Of a DNA stretch of 12,304 nucleotides, positions 1 to 5,565 are shown one piece after another. A program made the position numbers and the translations under genes. How positions within the stretch are numbered: position 1 is the first letter of the stretch; every line of letters begins with the position of its first letter. This DNA is from an uncultured Anaerocolumna sp. Its GTDB lineage: Bacteria; Bacillota; Clostridia; Lachnospirales; Lachnospiraceae. Below the pieces are notes generated by a model that was not told where the DNA came from, made no database searches, and saw only the letters and a program-made list of their open reading frames with translations. Location: positions 1 to 12,304 of the forward strand of contig CALDJN010000210.1 of NCBI GenBank assembly GCA_937901695.1. The letters run 5' to 3'.

Positions 1-338
1 ATAGAATGCGAAATGCTATAAAGGAAGGAAAACTTTATAAAGAGCGCCAGTTTGTTATGGGAATGGAAGCAAATGAAATCAATAAAAGTTTCCATAGTGA
101 GGAATTAATATTAGTCCAGGGTGTTATTGATGTATACTTTAAAGAAGAAAACCAGTGGATATTATTAGATTATAAAACAGATGATGTGGATAAAAGGTAT
201 GGCGAAGATATATTAAGAAAGAGATATCAGGTTCAGATGGATTATTATCAAAAGGCTTTAGAGCAACTCACTGGAATAAGAGTTGGTGAGAGAATTATTT
301 ATTCCTTTGCACTGGGAAAGGAAATATTACTAAAGTAA
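1..338 (+). CDS. addA: ATP-dependent helicase/nuclease subunit A, C-terminal end (5' partial)
   Basis: This is the last ~112 codons of a longer gene whose start lies before the window; the frame stays open to the left edge, so the ATG at 6 is internal. The protein is the RecB-family nuclease domain of AddA, which with AddB processes double-strand breaks for recombination. The visible signature is GVID (bases 120-131), whose Asp is a metal ligand, then ILLDYKTD (about 159-182), whose Asp and Lys are the PD-(D/E)XK catalytic residues, then a QMDYYQKALE helix matching the family's conserved Q-x(3)-Y motif. The TAA stop at 336-338 is followed within 12 bp by the repeat array, and no U-tract terminator is visible. 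Another RecB-like nuclease is possible, but AddA fits the ending best. The identification is family knowledge applied to a fragment. Confidence 0.85.
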   Translation, partial: RMRNAIKEGKLYKERQFVMGMEANEINKSFHSEELILVQGVIDVYFKEENQWILLDYKTDDVDKRYGEDILRKRYQVQMDYYQKALEQLTGIRVGERIIYSFALGKEILLK

Positions 339-350
339 AAACCTCTCTGC

Positions 351-545
351 CATTCCGAACCCTATCATTCCGAACCCTATCATTCCGAACCCTGTCATTC
401 CGAACCCTGTCATTCTGAGCCCTGCCATTCTGAGTCCTGTCATTCCGAACCCTGTCATTCTGAGCCCTGTCATTCCGAACCCTGTCATTCTGAGCCCTGC
501 CATTCTGAGCTCTGTCATTCTGAACCCTGTCATTCTGAGCCGCAG
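351..545. repeat. 15-bp tandem repeat, about 13 units
   Basis: Thirteen head-to-tail units of exactly 15 bp start at 351, 366, 381 and so on to 531. Two main variants alternate: CATTCCGAACCCTGT and CATTCTGAGCCCTGT. The last unit (531-545) keeps CATTCTGAG and then runs into the palindromic element. The unit is therefore an amplified copy of that element's left terminal motif. Because 15 is a multiple of 3, the minus strand stays open as pentapeptide repeats (MTGFG/MTGLR), but this has no start signal or family and is not called as a gene. Confidence 0.93.
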
Positions 546-694
546 GCGAAGAATCTCATAAAACTGACGGTATGAAATATTATACTGCAAGAGAAGATTC
601 TTCGGCAGATAGCAGTAAATCATACATGGCTGATTGGGAATGAGGTCAAACTACAAGAGAAGATTCTTCAGGCAAAAAGCGCCCTCAGAATGAC
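529..694. repeat. Palindromic intergenic element, copy A (MITE/REP-like)
   Basis: The outer arms GTCATTCTGAG (529-539) and CTCAGAATGAC (684-694) are an 11-bp perfect inverted repeat. Inside lie GAAGAATCTC (548-557) and two copies of GAGAAGATTCTTC (591-603 and 657-669), which read as inward copies of the same GAAGAATC word. No coding capacity is seen. CATTCTGAG...GAAGAATC words are, to my knowledge, common as dispersed repeats in many bacterial genomes; I do not know a formal family name. Related copies in this window lie at 5264-5380, 7893-8127 and 9611-9736. It could be a non-autonomous mobile element or an RNA-hairpin repeat. Confidence 0.75.
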
Positions 695-775
695 ATAAAA
701 AGTACCCTCAGAATAACATTAAAAAGCATCTCCAGAATGACAAAAAAGACATATTCAGAATAACATAAAAAAGAA
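684..775. repeat. About 23-bp tandem repeat of the element's right end, 4 units
   Basis: The motif TCAGAATGACATAAAAA recurs with its TCAGAAT (or CCAGAAT) core starting near 685, 708, 732 and 755, giving steps of 23, 24 and 23 bp. The copies drift (GACAT, AACATT, GACA, AACAT). They carry the right terminal motif of copy A, reverse-complementary to the 15-bp array on its left. From 776 to about 858 I see nothing beyond AT-rich sequence. Confidence 0.8.
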
Positions 776-858
776 CATCTTATCAAAAATTTTACTCATA
801 AAGGTATGAAATAAACATATTACGTCTACACTTCATATAACATAATTATGGCTTTTTA

Positions 859-887
859 GTATATCTTAACGAAAATAGGGTGTACTA
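859..887 (+). promoter_or_regulatory. Candidate sigma-G-like promoter for the spore protein gene
   Basis: GTATA (859-863) fits the sigma-G -35 pattern GHATR. TGTACTA (881-887), 17 bp on, shares TACTA with the CATACTA-type -10. Transcription would begin near 894, about 20 bp before the AGGAAGGA ribosome binding site at 912-919. Forespore sigma-G control is expected for this gene family, but the first two -10 bases mismatch, so this is a weak call. Confidence 0.3.
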
Positions 888-930
888 AAGAGCCGTCTTA
901 TGTTAAAATTCAGGAAGGAAGTAGTCCATT

Positions 931-1146
931 ATGAGTAAAAAGAAATTAGATCCAGATAAATTTGTTTTAAGTGAATTAAAACCGGAAGAACAATTAAAAT
1001 ATGAAATAGCAGAAGAACTTGGTCTTTTTGATAAAGTTATGAAAGATGGCTGGAAGTCTTTATCAGCAAAAGAAACTGGCCGTATTGGCGGTCTTATGAC
1101 AAAAAGAAAAAAGCAGATGGGAAAGGGTGATTTAAATAAATCATGA
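931..1146 (+). CDS. Small acid-soluble spore protein, alpha/beta type
   Basis: A 71-residue protein of the alpha/beta SASP family, which coats DNA in the dormant spore and is cut by the germination protease GPR at outgrowth. Two family hallmarks are visible. KYEIAEELG (residues 23-31) contains the GPR-type site, with cleavage expected after Glu25. GRIGGLMTKRKKQ (50-62) matches the conserved C-terminal G-x-I/V-GG-x-M-x-K/R DNA-binding segment. A lysine-rich head (residues 2-5) precedes them. The start is set by AGGAAGGA at 912-919, 11 bp upstream. The stop overlaps the start of the next gene (ATGA at 1143-1146), so the two are probably co-translated. The segment between the two motifs (LFDKVMKDGWKSLSAKE) differs from the classic Bacillus SspA/B sequences, so this is a clostridial variant rather than a clear ssp orthologue. 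Confidence 0.85.
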   Translation: MSKKKLDPDKFVLSELKPEEQLKYEIAEELGLFDKVMKDGWKSLSAKETGRIGGLMTKRKKQMGKGDLNKS

Positions 1147-2060
1147 GAAAAAAATTATTATTTATCTATAATCCCCATGCAGGTAAAGGTAAAATAAAAA
1201 GCTTGTTATCTGATATTATAGAAATGTTTGTAAAACATGATTATGAAGTAACTACTTATACCACTTTAGGAAAAGGAAGCGGCATAAAGATTGTTGAGGA
1301 ATGCCTTAAAAAAGAAGAATATAACCGGGTTATTTGTTCCGGCGGTGATGGAACTTTAAATGAAGTCATCAGTGGAATGATGAATTGTAATGTAAATATT
1401 CCCGTTGGATATATTCCCTCTGGAACCACCAATGATTTTGCATATACCTTAACTCTGCCAAAACAGATGTTAAAAGCTGCTAAGGTAGCTATAAAAGGAA
1501 GAGAATTTCCCTTTGACGTTGGTGTTATCAATGGGAAATACTTTACATATACTGCAGCCTTTGGGCTTTTTACAGATGCATCTTATGAAACTCCCCAGAC
1601 AACCAAGAATATATTAGGTCGCCTTGCTTATGTTTTAGAAGGTGTAAAAAGATTGCCTAATTGGAAGTCTTATGATATGGAAATCACCTGTGGTGATACA
1701 ATTATCCAAGACAATTTCATATTCGGCATGGTGACCAATTCTACTTCAGTGGGCGGTTTTAAAGGCATTACAGGTAAAGATGTATTATTAGATGACGGTG
1801 CTTTTGAGGGTATTTTCATTAAAACACCACAAAATGTAATAGACTTACAAAGTATTATTAATGATTTATTAACCGGTAAAATAAATAGCGAACTTATCTA
1901 TTCTTTTCCTGTAAAAGACATTCATTTGGTATCTAAAGAACCGGTTCCCTGGACTACAGATGGAGAATTTGGTGGTGAATTCAGCGAAACCAATATTCAA
2001 ATAATCAAGCAGGCACTAACTATTATGAGAAGTCCTAATGAAATAAAAGAAATTACTTAG
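1143..2060 (+). CDS. Diacylglycerol kinase / YegS-BmrU-type lipid kinase
   Basis: A 305-residue cytosolic kinase of the DagK/LCB5 family, which phosphorylates lipid substrates such as diacylglycerol with ATP. Motifs in order: NPHAGKG (residues 10-16), which begins the nucleotide-binding fold; the glycine-rich CSGGDGTLNEV (65-75), the family's ATP-binding signature; and PSGTTNDFA (92-100). The C-terminal half is the beta-rich lipid-binding domain, with WTTDGEFGGE near residues 266-275. Length is normal for the family. Translation starts inside the stop of the spore-protein gene, so it is probably coupled to it, which hints at expression during sporulation. The exact substrate cannot be read from sequence: DgkB and undecaprenol or sphingoid-type kinases share these motifs. 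Confidence 0.88.
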   Translation: MRKKLLFIYNPHAGKGKIKSLLSDIIEMFVKHDYEVTTYTTLGKGSGIKIVEECLKKEEYNRVICSGGDGTLNEVISGMMNCNVNIPVGYIPSGTTNDFAYTLTLPKQMLKAAKVAIKGREFPFDVGVINGKYFTYTAAFGLFTDASYETPQTTKNILGRLAYVLEGVKRLPNWKSYDMEITCGDTIIQDNFIFGMVTNSTSVGGFKGITGKDVLLDDGAFEGIFIKTPQNVIDLQSIINDLLTGKINSELIYSFPVKDIHLVSKEPVPWTTDGEFGGEFSETNIQIIKQALTIMRSPNEIKEIT

Positions 2061-2069
2061 AAAATTTTT

Positions 2070-2096
2070 GGTGCCAGGCACCTGGTGCCTGGCACC
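2070..2096. repeat. Double palindrome of GGTGCCAGGCACC
   Basis: GGTGCCAGGCACC (2070-2082) and its exact reverse complement GGTGCCTGGCACC (2084-2096) are separated by one T. Each 13-bp arm is itself a palindrome around its central base, so the 27 bp can form one long hairpin or two small ones. It lies 9 bp after the lipid-kinase stop and 22 bp before the hisA start. It is preceded, not followed, by a T-run (2065-2069), so a plus-strand intrinsic terminator is not supported; read on the minus strand the stem is followed by A's. Confidence 0.9.
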
Positions 2097-2118
2097 GCCT
2101 ATTAGATTGGAGTCAGGA

Positions 2119-2907
2119 ATGAAATTTAGGCCATGTATTGACATTCATAACGGTAAGGTTAAGCAAATTGAAGGAGGAAGCCTGCTGGATAAAAATAATC
2201 AAGCGAAAGAAAATTTTGTATCTGAGCAGGAGGCTGATTATTATGCAGCCTTATATAAAAAGGAACACTTAAATGGTGGTCATATTATTTTATTAAATCC
2301 CAGGGATACAGCCTATTACCAAGAGGATTGTATCCAGGCAGAGAAGGCTTTAAAAGAGTATCCGGGTGGATTTCAAATAGGTGGGGGCATCACTCATGAG
2401 AATGCTGCGGATTTCTTGAATATGGGAGCTTCTCACGTCATTGTTACCTCCTTTGTCTTTCAAGATGGTAAGATTCATTATGAGAATTTGAATAAACTGG
2501 TTCAAGCTATCGGTAAAGAAAAGCTTGTTCTGGATCTTAGCTGTAGAAAAAAGGATGGTATTTATTATATTGTAACAGACCGTTGGCAGAAGTTTACCCA
2601 AGTTAAGGTTAGTGTTGAAACCCTCAATGAATTGGCAGGGTATTGTGATGAATTTTTAGTCCATGCTGTGGATGTGGAAGGAAAATCCTCAGGTATTGAA
2701 AAAGAATTGGTTGCCTTACTTGGTGATTGGAATGGTATTCCCATTACTTATGCAGGTGGTGTTGGCAGTTACGAGGATTTGGAAGCTTTGTATAAACTGG
2801 GGAAAGGACGTCTTGACGTTACCATTGGAAGTGCCTTAGACTTATTTGGTGGAACTATGGAGTATACGAAAGTAATTCAGATGATAAATCGATTTGGCAT
2901 ACTATGA
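2119..2907 (+). CDS. hisA: Phosphoribosylformimino-5-aminoimidazole carboxamide ribotide isomerase, eukaryotic type
   Basis: A 262-residue TIM barrel for the fourth step of histidine synthesis, ProFAR to PRFAR. The opening MKFRPCIDIHNGKVKQIEGG matches the plant/yeast His6 (HISN3) form of the enzyme rather than the usual bacterial HisA opening. Asp8 and Asp139 (in LVLDLSCR) stand where the two catalytic Asp residues are expected. The phosphate-binding turns are IGGG (87-90), YAGGVGSYEDL (211-221) and IGSAL (236-240). A longer reading from 2068 adds 17 residues that translate the palindrome, so I place the start at 2119, after GGAG at 2109-2112. No other his gene is in the window. The stop is followed 31 bp on by the methyltransferase start. 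Confidence 0.88.
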   Translation: MKFRPCIDIHNGKVKQIEGGSLLDKNNQAKENFVSEQEADYYAALYKKEHLNGGHIILLNPRDTAYYQEDCIQAEKALKEYPGGFQIGGGITHENAADFLNMGASHVIVTSFVFQDGKIHYENLNKLVQAIGKEKLVLDLSCRKKDGIYYIVTDRWQKFTQVKVSVETLNELAGYCDEFLVHAVDVEGKSSGIEKELVALLGDWNGIPITYAGGVGSYEDLEALYKLGKGRLDVTIGSALDLFGGTMEYTKVIQMINRFGIL

Positions 2908-2938
2908 AAAACGCCAGAAAGATAGGAGGGAGCCTAAT

Positions 2939-3835
2939 ATGCAGGCATATACTGGATTTGCGCAGGTTTATGATATATTTATGGATAATGTACCCTATGA
3001 TGATTGGACAAACTATCTGGCAGGATTATTAAAAGAGTATAATGTCCATTCCGGTTTGGTTTTAGAGTTAGGCTGTGGGACAGGCTCCATTACCAGAAGG
3101 CTGGCGGCAAAGGGTTATGATATGATAGGTATTGATATTTCAGAAGAAATGCTAGAAATAGCAAGAGATAGAGAATATAATCAGGATTATAACGACTCAG
3201 AAAATTTTATAGAAACAGATAAACAATCAAAAGGAAGCAGCATCCTTTATTTGCAACAGGATATGCGGGAATTTGAACTATTTGGTACCGTTACTGCTGT
3301 TGTTAGTATATGCGACAGTATGAATTATATAACATCGGAAGAAGACCTTCTGAAAGTACTTCAATTGGTTAACAATTATTTGGATGCAGGTGGAATCCTT
3401 ATCTTTGATATGAATACGGTTCATAAATACAAAGACATATTAGCGGATAATACCATTGCGGAAAATAGAGAAGACTGTAGTTTTATATGGGACAACTACT
3501 ATTATGAAGATAAAATGATTAATGAATATGATGTAACTATCTTTGTGAAAGTGGATGAAGAGGTTGAAGATGAATTGGAAGTAGATGAGGATGAACTCTT
3601 AGATACAAATCATGAAAAAAACAGTGATTCATCTGTAGATTTATATGAAAGATATCAAGAATTTCATTATCAGAAGGCATATACCATTGAAACGGTTATT
3701 GGCTTAATTGAAAAGGCTGGTATGGAATTTGTCAAGGTATATGATGCATTTACTCATAAACCTCCTAATGAAAAAAGCGAAAGAGTTTATTTTGTTGCCA
3801 GAGAAAAACACCAGGAAAATAAACTCTATATTTAA
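2939..3835 (+). CDS. Class I SAM-dependent methyltransferase with acidic insert
   Basis: A 298-residue methyltransferase with the Rossmann fold. Motif I is VLELGCGTGSI (residues 41-51), followed by the acidic end of strand 2 in MIGIDISEEML (62-72), QQDMRE (106-111), and CDSMNY (125-130), which is typical of the Methyltransf_25 group that includes YqeM-like proteins. Two segments look extra: a polar stretch at about 80-101 between strands 2 and 3, and a strongly acidic stretch at about 206-234 (DEEVEDELEVDEDELLD and onward), likely a flexible loop. The ATG at 2939 is chosen over an in-frame ATG at 2894 because AGGAGGG sits 8 bp upstream (2924-2930) and homologues start near YxxFAxVYD. Substrate is unknown. 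Confidence 0.82.
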   Translation: MQAYTGFAQVYDIFMDNVPYDDWTNYLAGLLKEYNVHSGLVLELGCGTGSITRRLAAKGYDMIGIDISEEMLEIARDREYNQDYNDSENFIETDKQSKGSSILYLQQDMREFELFGTVTAVVSICDSMNYITSEEDLLKVLQLVNNYLDAGGILIFDMNTVHKYKDILADNTIAENREDCSFIWDNYYYEDKMINEYDVTIFVKVDEEVEDELEVDEDELLDTNHEKNSDSSVDLYERYQEFHYQKAYTIETVIGLIEKAGMEFVKVYDAFTHKPPNEKSERVYFVAREKHQENKLYI

Positions 3836-3869
3836 AAATAATAGATATGGCGTTAAAGAGCCAGAAATT

Positions 3870-3976
3870 GAGTTAGGTTGAAAAACAAAAGACAATTTTT
3901 CAACATCCTGATTTTTATGCGTGCCAAAGCACGCGGATGGGAGTTAGGTTGAAAAATAAAAGGCAATTTTTCAACC
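3870..3976. repeat. Pair of 35-bp direct repeats, each a hairpin
   Basis: Copies at 3870-3904 and 3941-3975 differ at two bases, both in the loop. Each folds on itself: GTTGAAAAA (3877-3885) with TTTTTCAAC (3896-3904), and GGTTGAAAAA (3947-3956) with TTTTTCAACC (3967-3976), loops of 10 nt. Between them a nested hairpin forms: GCGTGC (3919-3924) with GCACGC (3929-3934), extended by CATCC (3904-3908) with GGATG (3935-3939). Confidence 0.88.
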
Positions 3977-3977
3977 G

Positions 3978-4032
3978 GTAATTTGTGCTGGTGCACAAAG
4001 TTACTATCGTTATTAAAAGGCGCTAAAGCGCC
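3978..4032 (+). other. Two hairpins just upstream of hslO
   Basis: TTTGTGC (3982-3988) pairs with GCACAAA (3993-3999) around a TGGT loop, and the stem extends through GTAA/GTTAC with one bulge (3978-4004). GGCGCT (4019-4024) pairs with AGCGCC (4027-4032) and ends 5 bp before the CGAGG ribosome binding site of hslO at 4038-4042. A degenerate relative of the latter, GGCGTTAAAGAGCC, sits at 3849-3862. None is followed by a T-run, so they are not simple terminators. An effect on hslO translation is possible but unproven. Confidence 0.75.
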
Positions 4033-4047
4033 AGAATCGAGGTTGCT

Positions 4048-4926
4048 ATGTCAGATTATATAGTTAGAGGAACAGCTGCTGAAGGACAGATTAGAGCATT
4101 TGCAGCTACTACAAGAGATTTAGTGGAGCATGCTAAAAATATTCATAATACAAGCCCAATTGCTACGGCAGCATTGGGAAGATTACTAACTGCCGGTTCC
4201 ATGATGGGAAGTATGATGAAGGGAGAGGATGACCTGCTTACCTTGCAGATTACTTGCAACGGACCAATAAAAGGACTTACAGTAACAGCGGATTCAATGG
4301 CAAATGTAAAAGGTTACGCATATAATCCAGATGTAATGCTTCCACCCAGTCCAAAAGGCAAACTGGATGTAGGAGGAGCCGTTCAATCAGGTATCCTAAA
4401 TATTATTAAAGATATGGGATTAAAAGAACCTTACGTTGGGCAAACAGAGTTAATTTCAGGGGAAATAGCAGAAGACATAACTTATTATTACGCAACTTCC
4501 GAGCAGATACCTTCCTCCGTTGCTTTAGGTGTGTTAATGAATAAAGATAATACAGTAAAACAGGCTGGTGGATTCATAATTCAGTTAATGCCATTTGCAG
4601 ACGAAGCAGTCATTGATCAATTAGAGAAAAAAATAAGTGAAATTGATTCTATTACAGCACTTCTAGATAAACATGAGACACCTGAGATTATACTGGAACA
4701 TATATTAGGAGATTTTGGCCTTGAAATCTTAGATAAGATGCCTACTCAGTTTTACTGTAATTGTAATAAAGAAAGAGTAGAAAAAGCCATTGTAAGTATA
4801 GGAAAGAAAGACATTCAGGAAATAATAGATGACAATGAGCCAATAGAGGTTAACTGCCATTTCTGCAATACCAGTTACAACTTTAGTATAGATGAATTGA
4901 AAGAAATTATAAAAAGCAGTAGATAG
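4048..4926 (+). CDS. hslO: Hsp33 redox-regulated chaperone
   Basis: A 292-residue cytosolic holdase that is switched on by oxidative unfolding. The N-terminal domain starts DYIVRGTAAEGQIRAFAATTRDLVEHA and continues with TSPIATAALGRLLTAGSMMG, both typical of Hsp33. The C-terminal zinc switch is complete: Cys237-x-Cys239, 30 residues, then Cys270-x-x-Cys273. In the reduced state these four hold zinc; oxidation releases it and exposes the binding surface. Length is normal. CGAGG at 4038-4042 sets the start. The gene probably forms its own unit or follows the methyltransferase gene after a 212-bp hairpin-rich gap. Confidence 0.96.
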   Translation: MSDYIVRGTAAEGQIRAFAATTRDLVEHAKNIHNTSPIATAALGRLLTAGSMMGSMMKGEDDLLTLQITCNGPIKGLTVTADSMANVKGYAYNPDVMLPPSPKGKLDVGGAVQSGILNIIKDMGLKEPYVGQTELISGEIAEDITYYYATSEQIPSSVALGVLMNKDNTVKQAGGFIIQLMPFADEAVIDQLEKKISEIDSITALLDKHETPEIILEHILGDFGLEILDKMPTQFYCNCNKERVEKAIVSIGKKDIQEIIDDNEPIEVNCHFCNTSYNFSIDELKEIIKSSR

Positions 4927-4950
4927 AGTTACAATTTTGTAGAGGAAAAG

Positions 4951-5018
4951 TCTTGCTTTATTGAGGCTTTTTCCAAAGCAGAAATCTAGCTTTATTGGGG
5001 CTTTTCCCAAAGCAGAAG
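4951..5018. repeat. 34-bp tandem duplication after hslO
   Basis: Units at 4951-4984 and 4985-5018 are immediately adjacent and differ at 4 of 34 bases. Each contains GCTTT...AAAGC, and the second also TTGGG/CCCAA around GCTTTT, so each can fold as a short hairpin. They begin 24 bp after the hslO stop. A terminator role is possible but no clear T-run follows either stem. A small AGCC/GGCT hairpin with ATTTT follows at 5024-5040. Confidence 0.85.
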
Positions 5019-5106
5019 GTTACAGCCAGGAGGCTATTTTACAGATCCAAAGCTTACTATAATTAATGTTTATAATTTAGATGAAAAATAATAATAAGTA
5101 AACCCG

Positions 5107-5134
5107 TTGCTTAAATGGAACAGTCAGTTATAAT
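5107..5134 (+). promoter_or_regulatory. Candidate sigma-A promoter upstream of purC
   Basis: TTGCTT (5107-5112), a 16-bp spacer and a perfect TATAAT (5129-5134). If active, it gives a leader of about 425 nt before purC, containing the alternative stems at 5181-5237, palindrome copy B and the 20-bp repeats. No purine riboswitch or Bacillus-type PurR box is recognisable in the gap. The rest of 5019-5263 holds no gene that I can see. Confidence 0.4.
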
Positions 5135-5180
5135 ATAATTGAATAAATTGATATCCATTTATAATCAGAACTTAAAAGAC

Positions 5181-5237
5181 TGAGACATTCCTTGAATAAA
5201 TCTCATGAGGTAAATTATCAGATTAATCTTATGAGAT
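5181..5237 (+). other. Competing stems in the purC leader
   Basis: TGAGA (5181-5185) can pair with TCTCA (5201-5205). The overlapping ATCTCATGAG (5200-5209) can pair with CTTATGAGAT (5228-5237), with one G-T pair. The two pairings exclude each other, as in an attenuator, but the stems are short and AT-rich and may be chance. Confidence 0.3.
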
Positions 5238-5263
5238 AAAGGGGCTGTTGCAAAATAAAAGAT

Positions 5264-5380
5264 ATGTCATTCTGAGAGCAAATTCAGCTTGCTGAATTAT
5301 GCTCGAAGAATCTTGCTTTAGGATGAGATTCTTCAAATTTAAAATTCAACTTTGCTGAATTTACTCTCAGAATTATAATG
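5264..5380. repeat. Palindromic intergenic element, copy B
   Basis: The best-preserved copy of the family. The outer arms ATTCTGAGAG (5269-5278) and CTCTCAGAAT (5364-5373) are a 10-bp perfect inverted repeat. The inner arms GAAGAATCT (5305-5313) and GAGATTCTTC (5325-5334) form a hairpin. The left half also has its own stem: GAGCAAATTCAGC (5276-5288) with GCTGAATTATGCTC (5291-5304), one bulge. The right half carries the decayed partner ATTCAACTTTGCTGAAT (5344-5360). The whole folds as a long cruciform or RNA stem. No coding capacity is seen. Confidence 0.85.
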
Positions 5381-5474
5381 CTAAATAGCACCACAATAAA
5401 TCCAAGGGAAGGTTGAAAGATAATAAAGAAAGGATAAATTGCAACTGCCATTCTTTCAACTTAAATTTTACGGC

Positions 5475-5554
5475 AGTATCACATCTGTAAACAGGGTATA
5501 ACAACTGCAAACAGAGTATTACATCTGCAGGCGGAGTACCACATCTTAAACAGT
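5475..5554 (+). repeat. Four 20-bp direct repeats upstream of purC
   Basis: Units start at 5475, 5495, 5515 and 5535, with consensus AGTATNACATCTGNAAACAG; the third and fourth are the most diverged. The spacing is exactly 20 bp, close to two helical turns. The array ends 3 bp before the GAGGTG ribosome binding site at 5558-5563. It could be an operator array or a chance slippage product. Confidence 0.85.
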
Positions 5555-5565
5555 TGTGAGGTGCA

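Noticed and set aside
330..623. Minus-strand open frame of 97 codons with MTGFG/MTGLR pentapeptide repeats
   Set aside because: It is the translation of the 15-bp DNA array, kept open because 15 is divisible by 3. There is no ribosome binding site or protein family, and it overlaps the end of addA.
351..775. CRISPR array
   Set aside because: The repeats are head-to-tail with no unique spacers of 25-40 bp, and no cas genes are nearby.
2068..2118. N-terminal extension of HisA from the ATG at 2068
   Set aside because: It would translate the double palindrome, has no ribosome binding site, and homologues start at MKFRPCIDIH.
5240..5260. GGGGCTGTTGCAAAAT, resembling an insertion-sequence inverted-repeat end
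   Set aside because: No matching second end and no transposase remnant are visible in the gap; a single 16-bp likeness is not enough.
5041..5565. Purine riboswitch or PurR box before purC
   Set aside because: None of the conserved purine-riboswitch core words and no Bacillus PurR-box pair could be found; only a candidate promoter, weak stems and repeats.
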